The notes: generated from the sequence alone by a model not told the origin. A stretch of DNA of 64,000 bases from Sphingosinicella ginsenosidimutans (GCF_007995055.1 NZ_VOQQ01000001.1:1426001-1490000); one strand, 5' to 3'; positions 42,640 through 51,445 are shown, counted from the first letter of the stretch. A program made the numbers and translations.

Positions 42640-43030
42640 GTTCGCCTCCTTCGCTTGAAGTCCTCCTCATCGAGGACAGACCTCGCGCGACGGGCGGCGG
42701 AGCGGCTGTCAGGGCCGCGGAGGCGCAGCCGGAGCGCCGCGCCAGCGGCGGCGGAGGAACCGATTTTGTTGCGCCGAGACGAACAAAAGCGCGTGCGAAG
42801 CACGCTCCAATTCGCAGCAAAATTGGAGGGGCCGCCGGCCTTGCACAGCCGCTCCGCCGCCCGTCATGCTGGGCCTTGCCGAGACGAGCCCTCCCACCTC
42901 ACCGCAGTCGAGCCGCCGGTGAATGCGTGCGCCGCCGCTTCCATCCGTCCGATCTGACGGTGACTTCGCTTTTGAAATATCATGGAATTTAAGTAGAATG
43001 CAGATCGTCATCAGCCAGAGTTTCACGGTC
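42640..43030. other. Highly structured intergenic region
   Basis: About 390 bases without a convincing gene. It holds a 21-bp perfect inverted repeat, GACGGGCGGCGGAGCGGCTGT (42689-42709) with its complement at 42845-42865. Inside is a second hairpin, CTCCAATT/AATTGGAG, at about 42807-42830. The region is the 5' leader of the minus-strand hypothetical gene and may form a large stem in RNA or a site for DNA-binding proteins. Confidence 0.5.
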
Positions 43031-43312
43031 ATGAAACAGGGCAGGTCCGTCGTCATCATAGTCGTCGCGCTCGCCATCGGCTTTGCGGCTGGCTTCATGG
43101 TGCGCCCCGTCATCGGACCGGCTGCGGGGGACGTCGCGGCTCCACGCGCCACCCAATATTTCGCCGCCAATCTCGATCAGGCGCGCGAAACCGTCGCAGG
43201 TTGCCGCGAGGGCACGGTGCGCGGCGACGAATGCGCGCATGCCGAAGAGGCGATCATTGCCGCGGAAGGCCGAAGCCGCACGAAGGCATTCCTGGGAACG
43301 CGGCCGCACTGA
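43031..43312 (+). CDS. Small membrane-anchored protein, TrbK/EexN-like entry exclusion
   Basis: 93 aa from ATG 43031 (MKQGRSVVIIVV); an ATG at 42998 is possible. One N-terminal transmembrane or signal helix (about 6-26) is followed by a periplasmic part with YFAANLDQARETVAGCREGT and GDECAHAEEAIIAAEGR. This is the C-x-x-G...E-C-x-x-A pattern of TrbK/EexN-like proteins found in conjugative elements. Such proteins block redundant transfer into cells that already hold the element. Assignment rests on motif and context, not on length alone. Confidence 0.65.
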   Translation: MKQGRSVVIIVVALAIGFAAGFMVRPVIGPAAGDVAAPRATQYFAANLDQARETVAGCREGTVRGDECAHAEEAIIAAEGRSRTKAFLGTRPH

Positions 43313-43325
43313 GCCGCCCGATCGT

Positions 43326-44009
43326 CTATCGATCGGGCCGATCGGACGACAGCGACACGAACAGGCTGCCGGAAGCTTGGGTACCCGCGCGCGACGGCGA
43401 TGGCTCCGCGGGCGCACCGCCGGTCCGAAGCGCCACGAACAAGGCCGGCGGCGGCCGCTGTGGAAGTGACGGCAGCGGCCCGGAAGGCGTGCCCGTCACT
43501 GTTCCTGTCACCGTGGCGAGATAGGCGCGCGTCTCGCTCGGTAGTGGGCGTCCCAAGGCGAGATAGGCGGCATAGCGGCCGGGACCGGCATTGTAGGCGC
43601 CGAACAGGCCCGGATAGCCGAAGCGCTCGTACATGAGCCGCAGATAGAACGTGCCGGCGAGGATGTTGTCGCGCGGGTCGTGGGGGTCGGCGCCGAGCCC
43701 CAGCCGGGCGCGCAGCTCGGCCCAGGTTCCGGGCATGATCTGCATGAGTCCCATGGCGCCCGCGCGGCTGGTGATCGGGCGTCCGGCCAAGTGCGTGCGG
43801 CCGCCGCTTTCGGCGCGCATCACCCGCTCGATCCAGTCGAGCGGCACGCCGAAGCGCTGCGAGGCTTCGCGCGAATAGGGCCGCCAGCGGGCCACTGCGT
43901 CGCCCGGAATCCCGCGCTCGGCAGTGTCGTCGGCCTGCGGCGCGGCGGCCGAGGGGATGCCGAGCAGCAGGACGGCGCCTGCCCAGAGCGCTGCGGGGGG
44001 CCGGATCAT
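43326..44009 (-). CDS. Lytic transglycosylase (SLT domain) of the conjugation system
   Basis: 227 aa with a cleavable signal (AVLLLGIPSAAAPQA). The SLT domain (about 45-160) has RVMRAESGGRTH with the catalytic Glu, GAMGLMQIMPGTW, DPRDNILAGTFYL and FGAYNAGPGRYAAY. It opens peptidoglycan for the transfer apparatus, like VirB1/TrbN. The start ATG overlaps the traF stop by four bases. The C-terminal 60 residues are Pro- and Ser-rich and probably disordered. Confidence 0.9.
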   Translation of the reverse strand: MIRPPAALWAGAVLLLGIPSAAAPQADDTAERGIPGDAVARWRPYSREASQRFGVPLDWIERVMRAESGGRTHLAGRPITSRAGAMGLMQIMPGTWAELRARLGLGADPHDPRDNILAGTFYLRLMYERFGYPGLFGAYNAGPGRYAAYLALGRPLPSETRAYLATVTGTVTGTPSGPLPSLPQRPPPALFVALRTGGAPAEPSPSRAGTQASGSLFVSLSSDRPDR

Positions 44010-44599
44010 GCGCCGGTCTCCGCGGTGTGCCAGGTCCAGAGTGGATGCGCTGTCCCGACCACGTCCGAGGTCCGGCTTACGCCGAAATAGCGCCCGTCGA
44101 ACGAGGCCGGGCTTGCCGGATTGAGGAGCAGCAGCTCGCCCGCGTGCAGCGTCCGGCACCCCTCCCAGCGCGGCAGCGGGCGGCCGAGCCGGTCGGCGGC
44201 CAGCCGTTCGGCGACGGGATGGCCGTCGATCGTCAGCGCTGCGCCGATCCCGCAGACGCGCATGCCCGCGACCGCGGCGACGTGCTTGATCGCCGGGACG
44301 TTGCGCGGGAGGTAGCGCCGCTCGGCGGCGAGCCTGCGGGCGGGTTCGGGCAGCCAGACGACGACCAGATTGCCGGGCATGGGAGCCGCCTCGGCGCCGA
44401 CCCGATAGAGGCCGACGGGCGCACTCGCGCTCGCGTTCCAGAGCAGGCGCGGTCGCGGCGGAAAGGCGATGGTGAGGCCGAGCGCGGCGGCACCGAGCGC
44501 AAGCCAGAGGCCGCGGCGGCGAAGCATCCGGCGGCGGCGCCGGTCGCGCCGCAGCGTCTCACCGAAGGCGAACAGCGGCAGGTCACGGGCATCAGCCAT
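44006..44599 (-). CDS. traF: Conjugation signal peptidase TraF (S26 family)
   Basis: 197-aa membrane-anchored S26 peptidase with one N-terminal transmembrane helix (about 28-48). The Ser nucleophile lies in ASASAPVGLYRV, the general-base Lys in PRNVPAIKHVAAVAG, and the C-terminal GRYFGVSRTSDVVGTAHPLW completes the fold. In IncP plasmids TraF processes and cyclises the TrbC pilin, which fits the TrbC at 20 kb. It is part of a minus-strand run HTH-traF-transglycosylase with overlapping ends. Confidence 0.9.
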   Translation of the reverse strand: MADARDLPLFAFGETLRRDRRRRRMLRRRGLWLALGAAALGLTIAFPPRPRLLWNASASAPVGLYRVGAEAAPMPGNLVVVWLPEPARRLAAERRYLPRNVPAIKHVAAVAGMRVCGIGAALTIDGHPVAERLAADRLGRPLPRWEGCRTLHAGELLLLNPASPASFDGRYFGVSRTSDVVGTAHPLWTWHTAETGA

Positions 44600-44819
44600 G
44601 GACGCCTCCGCGCGCGTTCGCGGCCGACCAGGCCTCGATATCGTCGATATGGTAGCGCCAGGTCCGCCCGTGGCGGCGGCAGCGCGGACCTTTGCCGCCG
44701 AGCCGCATCGCCTTCAGCGTCGAACGGGCGATGCCGAGATGGAAGGCGGTCTGCTTGGCGGTGAGGAACGGGCAGGATTCGCGCGCGGCCTTGGCCCGCG
44801 CGGCGGCGTCATCGTCCAT
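44592..44819 (-). CDS. Small helix-turn-helix (excisionase-like) regulator
   Basis: 75 aa from ATG 44819. It contains a MerR/excisionase-type HTH: FLTAKQTAFHLGIARSTLK, LGGKGPRCRRHGRTWRYHID and DIEAWSAANA. The end overlaps the traF start by eight bases, so it is co-translated with it. Proteins of this type regulate transfer genes or assist excision. The upstream open frame to 45029 is low-complexity and not counted. Confidence 0.8.
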   Translation of the reverse strand: MDDDAAARAKAARESCPFLTAKQTAFHLGIARSTLKAMRLGGKGPRCRRHGRTWRYHIDDIEAWSAANARGGVHG

Positions 44820-44988
44820 GATTTCGGGTCCGGTGCTGGGGTCGTGCGGCCAATCGCCGCGGTGGCCCCAAGCTGGCCCAAGCGCGCCGCCGCCGGCAGG
44901 GTCGAAAATCGATGCATGCATTTTCGACCCCCCCCCCCATTTCTGGGGACTTGCGCTCCCGCGCCGTGGGCACGGGAGCGCTGCCGAC

Positions 44989-45309
44989 TCAGTCGGCCGG
45001 GTTCCAGATGATGGCGAAGGCGTCGTCATCGTCCTGGCCGGCGGCGCGGCCGAGATTGGCGTAGAGCCGGCGCGGCCCGAACTCGGGGGCGGCGAGGCTC
45101 AGCGAGACATAGTCCTTGCCGGACATCTCGCCGCGCCGGACCCAGCCCGCCCCGACCTCGACGCCGCCGGCCGAAACGCGATAGTCGGGCTGCGTGTCGC
45201 TGCTCTTCGAGCGGTTGGGCAGGATCTCGATCTCGGTGCGGATCGAGAGCGTCTTGAGCTGGCCCTTGAAGCCCTCTCCGTCGCGGGTGACATAACCGAT
45301 TGCGGGCAT
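44989..45309 (-). CDS. DUF736 family protein
   Basis: 106 aa, complete DUF736: IGYVTRDGEGFKGQLKTLSI near the start, DYRVSAGGVEVGAGWVRRG in the middle, YVSLSLAAPEFGPRRLYANL near the end. The family is found almost only on plasmids and integrative elements of alpha- and betaproteobacteria; the function is unknown, with a beta-rich, possibly DNA-binding fold. It is in the same direction as the transfer genes, 169 bases upstream of the HTH gene. Confidence 0.88.
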   Translation of the reverse strand: MPAIGYVTRDGEGFKGQLKTLSIRTEIEILPNRSKSSDTQPDYRVSAGGVEVGAGWVRRGEMSGKDYVSLSLAAPEFGPRRLYANLGRAAGQDDDDAFAIIWNPAD

Positions 45310-45697
45310 TGATCGTCTCCTTGGTTGCTCGCCCGAACCGTTTCCGGGCGATGGGCGGACCGGAGGAACGGGCCCGAGCCGGAGGCGCGAACCCGCGAGG
45401 GCCGCAGCGTCAGCGGAGGACCGGAGCGCCAGCGCTTATTTGGAGCGGAGCGGCCGCGAGGAGCCGGCGAAGCCGGCGGGGAAATAAGCGCGCCGCGCGA
45501 TGGTTTGGCGCGGCCGGCGCCCGTTCCAGGTCATGCGCCCACGGAGCCGGAGACGGTGGCGCGGGGCAGCCCGGACGATCCTGTTCGCATGGGCATTGGC
45601 ACGCGCGATGAAGGGCAACGAGGTCCCCGGACAGGGGCCCCGGGGCCGCCACGAAGCGTTCTTGTCCCGTCGCCCGATGGGCGATAGCGGCCCGGTC
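45310..45697. other. GC-rich divergent leader with a long-range inverted repeat
   Basis: About 390 bases between DUF736 and the thermonuclease gene. It contains GCGCTTATTT (45432-45441) and AAATAAGCGC (45482-45491), a perfect 10-bp inverted repeat whose 40-base loop is itself GC-rich. Its AT-rich arms stand out from the surrounding GC. No convincing gene; the upstream extension of the thermonuclease frame here looks non-coding. Confidence 0.45.
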
Positions 45698-46156
45698 ATG
45701 GATGTGGATCGGCATGCGCGCGGGCGGGCGCTAGGGAATGGTGCGGCGGCCGGCGCGAGGCCGATCGCAGCCCTGACGCTCGCACTTTCGGCGAGGCTCC
45801 TGCTCGGCGCGGCCGCGCCTCCCCGGCAGGCGTCGGTCGCCTATGTGATCGACGGAGACACCTTCCGGCTGGCGAGCGGCGAGCGCATCCGCATCGCCGG
45901 GATCGATGCCCCCGAGACGCGGCCCGGTCAGGCGAAATGCAGGCGCGAGATCGCCGCCGGACGGGCGGCGACGGCGACCGCGCGCGGGCTGCTGCAGGGC
46001 CGCACCGTGCGGCTCGCACGGCTCGGGCGGAACTACAATCGCACCGTCGCGCGCGTAACTTTGGACGGCCGCGATGTCGCCGGCGAGCTTGTCCGGCTGG
46101 GCGCGTCGCGCTGGTGGCCGCGAGGCCAGCGCAAGCCCGACTGGTGCCACGGCTAG
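45698..46156 (+). CDS. Thermonuclease (SNase-like) family protein, exported
   Basis: 152 aa from ATG 45698, with an N-terminal hydrophobic segment (AALTLALSARLLLGAAA). The SNase domain has VIDGDTFRLASGERIRIAGI, DAPETRPGQAKC, then RTVRLARLGRNYNRTVARV and ends RWWPRGQRKPDWC. Known family members cut DNA or RNA with Ca2+; small exported versions are common cargo of conjugative elements. The start is uncertain: an ATG at 45677 is in frame and neither has a clear ribosome binding site. Confidence 0.8.
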   Translation: MDVDRHARGRALGNGAAAGARPIAALTLALSARLLLGAAAPPRQASVAYVIDGDTFRLASGERIRIAGIDAPETRPGQAKCRREIAAGRAATATARGLLQGRTVRLARLGRNYNRTVARVTLDGRDVAGELVRLGASRWWPRGQRKPDWCHG

Positions 46157-46169
46157 CCAGCCGATATGA

Positions 46170-47531
46170 ATGATTTCGATGCCGATACAGCTATCACCGG
46201 AGCGCCTCGCAGACCTTCTCATCGACCCACGGGAGAGCCTTGATCTCGAGATCAAGAACTGGCTCGATCTCAGGAACGACAACGATGCCAAGGCTATTTT
46301 CGCAAAGGCGGCGCTCGCCCTTGCGAACCACGGCGGCGGCTTCATTCTTCTCGGGCTCACGGAGACCGAGAGCGGGTGCGTCGAGGCGGAGGGGCGGCCC
46401 GCGTCGCTGGACGGCTACACGCAGGATGTGATCAACGGGATCGTCCAGAACTATTCCGACCCGGCCTTTCATTGCGCAGTCCATATCGTCGCGCGTGGGG
46501 ATGACCGGCTCTTTCCGGTCGTCGTGGTGCCGGGCGATCATCGTTCGCCGGTGCGGGCGAAGCGCGCCGGTCCGCACGGGAATATCGTCCAGGACAATGC
46601 GATCTATGTCCGCAAGCCCGGCCCGCGCAGCGAGGTGCCGACGAGCGGACAGGACTGGGATGCACTGTTGGCGCGGTGTCTCGCCAACCGCCGCGACGAG
46701 ATGCTCGACCAGATTCGCGACCTGATCAGCGGCGCGGTTCCGGCCGCGGCGTTACCGGCCGCGCCAGCCAAACTCGACCAATGGATCGAGCAGTGTCTCG
46801 CGCGCTGGGATGCACTGGTCGCGAATCTGCCCGCCGATGCCCCCGAGCGTTGCCCGCACGGATTCCACTATTTCGCCTATGAGTTGAGCGGTGACGTTCG
46901 CGCCATTCCACCCGGCCAGTTGCCCGAACTGCTGCAGCGCAGCGTCGCCCGTCATACCGGCTGGCCGCCTTTCTGGTTTCCGACGCGTCGCGGCATCGAG
47001 CCCTATCCGATCGACGGGGTGGTCGAATGCTGGCTCGGCGGGGACACCGAGCCGGGCACGTTCGGCCAGCGTGACGCCGCGCATTCGGACTTCTGGCGGA
47101 TTTCGCCGGAAGGCTATGCGTTCCTGCTGCGCGGGTATCAGGAGGATGGATTGGAACAGCGGCCGCCCGCGACGCTGTTCGACGTCACCCTGCCGGTCTG
47201 GCGGGCGGGCGAAGTGCTGCTGCACGCCGAAAAGCTCGCGGCGAACCTCATCGACGGGCCGGCGACGGTGTCGTTTGCCGTCCATTATCGCGGGCTGGCA
47301 GGCCGCTCGCTGACCAGCGTCACCGGCGACCGACTCCTGTTCGACGGACATGTCGCGCGGCAGGACGCCATTACGATGCGGACGATGGTCGAAGCGGCAT
47401 CCGTTGCGCCCAACCTGCCGGAAATCATCCATCCGTTGCTGGCGCCGCTCTATGCGCTGTTCGACTTTTTTGATCTGCCGATGGTGCTGGTGAACGAGGA
47501 ACTCGGCAAGATGCGCAAGGGCAACTTCTAG
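46170..47531 (+). CDS. AlbA_2/Schlafen-type domain protein
   Basis: 453 aa. The N-terminal 150 residues match the AlbA_2 (Schlafen AAA-4) domain: ESLDLEIKNWLDL with the usual E-x-L-E-x-K acidic site, FAKAALALANHGGGFILLGL, and DNAIYVRKPGPRSEVPT. The remaining 300 residues are not recognised and carry several aromatic motifs (HGFHYFAYEL, TGWPPFWFP). AlbA_2 proteins bind nucleic acid; Schlafen relatives cut tRNA, and several bacterial ones occur in defence. It is a single gene 13 bases after the thermonuclease, perhaps in one transcript. Role inferred only. Confidence 0.7.
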   Translation: MISMPIQLSPERLADLLIDPRESLDLEIKNWLDLRNDNDAKAIFAKAALALANHGGGFILLGLTETESGCVEAEGRPASLDGYTQDVINGIVQNYSDPAFHCAVHIVARGDDRLFPVVVVPGDHRSPVRAKRAGPHGNIVQDNAIYVRKPGPRSEVPTSGQDWDALLARCLANRRDEMLDQIRDLISGAVPAAALPAAPAKLDQWIEQCLARWDALVANLPADAPERCPHGFHYFAYELSGDVRAIPPGQLPELLQRSVARHTGWPPFWFPTRRGIEPYPIDGVVECWLGGDTEPGTFGQRDAAHSDFWRISPEGYAFLLRGYQEDGLEQRPPATLFDVTLPVWRAGEVLLHAEKLAANLIDGPATVSFAVHYRGLAGRSLTSVTGDRLLFDGHVARQDAITMRTMVEAASVAPNLPEIIHPLLAPLYALFDFFDLPMVLVNEELGKMRKGNF

Positions 47532-47635
47532 GAAAACACCGCGCGCCGACGCCGGGACGGCGGAGGCGCGCGGCCGGATTTCGGGGCTGTCGGCAGGGAA
47601 AAGGCGGGGCGGCGAACCGCCCCGCCTTTCGGGGC

Positions 47636-49489
47636 TCAGGCCGCGAGCGGGACCGGCTCGGCCACCTCCGGCGCGGGTGCCGGATCGTGGTCCGGCCGGG
47701 CGACTGCAGCAGGCGCTGCGGATGGCTCGGGCGGCGTGGCGGACACGCGCGCCGCCTCGGCGAGTGCATGCGCGCGCACCGTGCCGACGCCGCCGCGCGC
47801 CGTATAGGCGGCGGGCGGGAACGCCATCCACTTGGGGACCCAGCGCTCGCGCTTTTCGCGGCCGTTGGCGCCGTCGAGATGATCGGCGACGATGCGCTTG
47901 AGCGTCTTGCCCTTCTCGCGCGCATTGGCGGCGGCGACGGCTTCGCCCGCGACATCGGCGACGAGCGCAGCCAGCACCTCGCGGTCGCGGACCAGTTCGA
48001 AGAAGGCGGCATCGGCCTGCCACCAATCGGCCATGTCGAGGCCGATATGGCAGCCCACCGCCTCGACCGCCGCGCTTCCCGCCGCGAGGCTTTCGCCCAT
48101 CACCACGGCGATCACGTCCATCACCGCCGCGTCGGGCAAGTCGAGCAGCCGCCAGAACAGCGCCGCGAGCGGGTCGCCGTCCGCGCCTTCCACGCTGCCC
48201 TCGACCACGGTCGGCTCGTCGGGCGAGAAGCCGAGCAGGCCGAGCACCGCGCGGCGGCTCTCGTCGAACACCGTCTCGCCATGCACGGTCTCGACGCTTT
48301 CGCGGGTCCCGTCGCTGCGCGCCGATTGCGGCTCGGCACGCACGCTCCACAGGTGAGAGCCCGCGATGGCGTGCGCCACCATCAGCCGGAGCGCGACGCC
48401 GGGATGGGCGAGCAGCGCCGCGCGCGCGGCGGCGTGGCGATGAAGGTCGATATAGACCTGCATCGGGCCGCTGACCTCGGGCCGCGACGGCTTGGCTTCA
48501 GCCGCCGCATCGCCGTCCGCAGCCGCCGCGCGACGGGCTTCCTTGCGCGAGACATAGCCTTCGTGGAACACGACCTCGCCGCTGGCGCGCACGTCGATAT
48601 AGACGCGCCCGCCCTTGCGCTTGGCCGCCTTCTCATATTCCCAGCTGTGGAAATGCTGATCCGGCGGCACGATCACCGCGTCGGCCCATCCGGCGTCCAG
48701 ATATTCGGCGCGGCGCGTCTCGACCGCCGCATTCTGCGCCGTCCAGAAAGCGTCCGTATCGGCGAAATAGCTGTCCTCGCCGAACAGGTCGGCGATGACG
48801 GCAAGCCCGCTCGCTGCAACGTCGAACAGCGCATGTCGCGTCGCGATCGACTGCCCGCCGAACAGCCACGCCTTCAACTGGTGGCCGGTCGGCAGATAGG
48901 CTTGCGCATCGTCGGCGAGCGCCAGCCATGCGCGCTGCTGGCTCTTGCTGGCGAGCGTCAGGTGCCGGACGGTCGTCCGGTCGATCTCCTCGCGCGCATA
49001 CATCTGACGGATGCGCGGGAGCAGGTTGCCGAGCGCGAGGACGCGCTTCACCGTCAGCTCGGGAAGCCCGAAGGTCGCGGCGATGTCCTCCGGTGTCCGG
49101 CCTTCCTTCACCAGCCGGGTGAAGGTCTCCCATTGGGTGACCTCGTCGGGATCGAGCCGCGCCAGATTCTCGATCAGCGAGGCTTCGATGGCGGCGGCAT
49201 CGTCGCCCGCGTCGAGGATCGCGCAGGGCACCGGCTCGGCCTGCGCCGCCTCGTCGGCGACGATCCGCGCGGCGTGGAAGCGGCGGCTTCCGGCGACGAT
49301 CTCGAAAGCGTCGGGCGCGTGCCCCTCGGCGTCCTCGAGGCCGGGTTGCGGGCGGACGATCAGCGGCACGAGGATGCCGCGCGCGCGGATCGTGGGGAGG
49401 ATGTCCGACACGTCGGGCGGGCGCTTGGCGAAGCGCATATTGGCCTTGCTGACGGCCAGCTTGTCGAGCGGGATAAAATCGAGTTTCAT
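47636..49489 (-). CDS. parB: ParB/RepB/Spo0J-type partition or regulatory protein
   Basis: 617 aa. The N-terminal ParB domain (about 5-110) has RARGILVPLIVRPQ, FEIVAGSRRFHAA and AIEASLIENLARLDPDEVTQ; the KorB-like HTH follows with EDIAATFGLPELTVKRVLALGNLL. The long C-terminal part (about 250-617) is specific to plasmid and ICE versions. The ATG at 49489 has AAGGAG seven bases upstream. No ParA is in the window, so it may act as a backbone regulator rather than in partition. It is the last gene of a run with ArdC and DUF2958. Confidence 0.88.
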   Translation of the reverse strand: MKLDFIPLDKLAVSKANMRFAKRPPDVSDILPTIRARGILVPLIVRPQPGLEDAEGHAPDAFEIVAGSRRFHAARIVADEAAQAEPVPCAILDAGDDAAAIEASLIENLARLDPDEVTQWETFTRLVKEGRTPEDIAATFGLPELTVKRVLALGNLLPRIRQMYAREEIDRTTVRHLTLASKSQQRAWLALADDAQAYLPTGHQLKAWLFGGQSIATRHALFDVAASGLAVIADLFGEDSYFADTDAFWTAQNAAVETRRAEYLDAGWADAVIVPPDQHFHSWEYEKAAKRKGGRVYIDVRASGEVVFHEGYVSRKEARRAAAADGDAAAEAKPSRPEVSGPMQVYIDLHRHAAARAALLAHPGVALRLMVAHAIAGSHLWSVRAEPQSARSDGTRESVETVHGETVFDESRRAVLGLLGFSPDEPTVVEGSVEGADGDPLAALFWRLLDLPDAAVMDVIAVVMGESLAAGSAAVEAVGCHIGLDMADWWQADAAFFELVRDREVLAALVADVAGEAVAAANAREKGKTLKRIVADHLDGANGREKRERWVPKWMAFPPAAYTARGGVGTVRAHALAEAARVSATPPEPSAAPAAVARPDHDPAPAPEVAEPVPLAA

Positions 49490-49509
49490 GGTCAGCACTC
49501 CTTGTGAGT

Positions 49510-49546
49510 GCCGGTCCGTCGCTCTTTGCGGGGACGGCGGACCGGC
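49510..49546. repeat. 9-bp inverted repeat in the parB leader
   Basis: GCCGGTCCG (49510-49518) and CGGACCGGC (49538-49546) flank a 19-base loop containing CTCTTTGCGG. It lies between the DUF2958 stop and the parB start and may be an operator for ParB itself or an attenuating hairpin. Confidence 0.45.
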
Positions 49547-49575
49547 TTTGGATAAGCGGCGAAACGCGCCGCGCG

Positions 49576-50010
49576 TCATCCGCCTTTCCCGCGTTCGGGG
49601 TCGGTCGGAATCTCGGAGACCGGCGCGGACTCGATGCGCCAGATGACGGCTTGGGCCTGGAGGATCGAACCGACGCGGCGCGCGGTGTCGGCCCAGACCG
49701 ACAGGCTCGCGGTCGTCGAAAAGCCGATGTCGCGCTCGATGCCGAGCCCGAAGGGCAGGCGCAGCGAGGCGATCTCGGACAGGCTGAAACAGCCGAGTTC
49801 CGGGCATCCGAAGCCGAGGTCGGCCAAGCCGAACAGCGTGTCGTCGTCCTCTCCAAGCTCGGTCGCGAGCCATGTCGCCGCGCCCAGCGGATTGAACAGC
49901 TTGACCACCGGAACCGGGTTGGGCTCGGGCCTGCCGCCCTGCGCGGCGGCGCGGCGGCTGATGGCGTTGGCGCGCAGCGCCAAGCGCAGATCGGGGGTGA
50001 GCAGGATCAT
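49576..50010 (-). CDS. DUF2958 family protein
   Basis: 144 aa, complete DUF2958: ILLTPDLRLALRANA at the start, PVVKLFNPLGAATWLATEL, DTLFGLADLGFGCPELG and FGLGIERDIGF. It is a small conserved protein of unknown activity, carried on plasmids and ICEs beside ArdC and ParB. The ATG at 50010 overlaps the ArdC stop (ATGA), so the two are coupled. A role in anti-restriction or replication support is sometimes proposed; nothing here decides it. Confidence 0.88.
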   Translation of the reverse strand: MILLTPDLRLALRANAISRRAAAQGGRPEPNPVPVVKLFNPLGAATWLATELGEDDDTLFGLADLGFGCPELGCFSLSEIASLRLPFGLGIERDIGFSTTASLSVWADTARRVGSILQAQAVIWRIESAPVSEIPTDPERGKGG

Positions 50011-50999
50011 GCCGCCAGCCTCCCTTCCTGCGCCTCGCGATGCCGGGCGAGTAGCCAGTCGGCGGCCCTGCTCGCTTGGCCGGCGGCGCGGAAGATCGCG
50101 CGATTGTCCTCGCGCAGTACGTCGAGCCAGCCTGCCAGATAGTCGGCGTGGCGGACGGTCGGCACGATGCCGAGGCTCGCGCAGAGGAAGGCCGCGCCCA
50201 TCTCGGCGACCAGTTCCTCGCGCGCGTAGTCGCGGCTGCCGAAGCTGCCGGACTGGTTGCGCGCGAGCCGCGAGCGATGGCCGGTTGCGTGGGTCAGCTC
50301 GTGCAGGCAGGTGCGGTAATAGTTGATCTGTTCGAAGAAGGCGGGCTGCGGCGGGACCTGCACATAGTCCTCGCCCGGCACGTAGAAGGCGCGGCTTCCG
50401 CCGATGCGCAAATCGACGCCGCTCGCCGCGATCACTTCTTCGGCGACGGGGACGATCTCGCGTTCGGGAAGCGGCATCGGCTCGGGCGCGAGTCCGGGGC
50501 GCAATCCCTCGCATTGGGCGACGTTGAACACGGTAAAGCGCTTGAGGAAGGGAATGGCCTTGGCGTCCTCGCCGGTCTCGCGTGCGCGCTCCTTTTCGCT
50601 TTCCGGGGTGAAGCGGTCGGCATAGACCACGCAGGTTCCGCGCTCGCCCTTGCGGACATTGCCGCCTGCCTCCAGCGCCTGTTTGAAGGTGAGCCAGCCT
50701 TGGCTCGGAAAGCCGCGCGCGATGACCGCGCCCCACAGGATCAGCACGTTGATCCCCGAATAGTTGCGGCCGGTGAGCGCGTTGCGCGGCAGGCCGGGCG
50801 CGAGGCCCGCCGCCTCGGAGCGGCCCCAAGGCTGGACCCAAGGGAAACGCCCTGCCTCAAGCTCGGCGATGATCCGGCAGGTGACTTCGTCGTAGAGGCT
50901 GGCGCGGGGTTCGGCCTGCGGATTGGTCTGCTGCTTGGCCTGTCGTTCGGCGTCGGGCTGCGGCTTGCGCCGGGCGCGACGGGTGGGGGTTGCTGGCAT
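50007..50999 (-). CDS. ardC: ArdC-type antirestriction protein (ssDNA-binding, zincin-like)
   Basis: 330 aa from ATG 50999. The N-terminal DUF1738-type ssDNA-binding domain (about 35-160) has LYDEVTCRIIAELEAGRFPW, RNALTGRNYSGINVLIL and GTCVVYADRF. The C-terminal metallopeptidase-like domain (about 200-310) has CLHELTHATGHRSRL, the HExxH zinc motif, and REELVAEMGAAFLCASLG. ArdC protects incoming single-stranded DNA from recipient restriction during conjugation. The first 35 residues are basic and disordered. Confidence 0.92.
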   Translation of the reverse strand: MPATPTRRARRKPQPDAERQAKQQTNPQAEPRASLYDEVTCRIIAELEAGRFPWVQPWGRSEAAGLAPGLPRNALTGRNYSGINVLILWGAVIARGFPSQGWLTFKQALEAGGNVRKGERGTCVVYADRFTPESEKERARETGEDAKAIPFLKRFTVFNVAQCEGLRPGLAPEPMPLPEREIVPVAEEVIAASGVDLRIGGSRAFYVPGEDYVQVPPQPAFFEQINYYRTCLHELTHATGHRSRLARNQSGSFGSRDYAREELVAEMGAAFLCASLGIVPTVRHADYLAGWLDVLREDNRAIFRAAGQASRAADWLLARHREAQEGRLAA

Positions 51000-51445
51000 T
51001 GTCCTCGCCTCCTTTCCCGCCCCAAAACCGCATGGCCTCCCCGGAAAGCGGGGGTGGGCGGCGAGAGGCGACCGGCAAGGCGCGGGCCCGAGCGGCGGCG
51101 GCACCCGAAGGGCCGCAATGGCAATGAAGGAGCCGGCCGCACGGCCGGCTTGCCGCCGCCGCGTCCGCGCCTAGGAGGGAGCGCCGCCCACTCCCGCGCA
51201 TCCGGGAGAGGCCACCGACAGCGCCGCCGCGCGGCAGCGCGGCGACCGCTTCAAGCGCCAGCGATCGTCACCGCCAGGCCGAGACCCGCCCGGGGCGGGG
51301 CTCGGCGGCGAAGGGCCTGGGCCCGAGCCGTAGAGCGCGGTCGCGCGCGGCACGCGCGCGAGGCGCCGCCCCTTCTCGAGGCGATCGGAACGAACGACAA
51401 TTCGGCCCTTGTATCGCCAATGTCGACGGGGCGGCCGCCGAAGGA
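51000..51445. other. Structured intergenic region upstream of ardC
   Basis: About 446 very GC-rich bases separating the conjugative backbone from the arsenic operon. It contains a 20-bp palindrome AGCCGGCCG-CA-CGGCCGGCT (51131-51150) and a smaller CTCCCG/CGGGAG hairpin near 51193-51211. No coding sequence is convincing on either strand. It is the likely promoter region of ardC. Confidence 0.45.
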
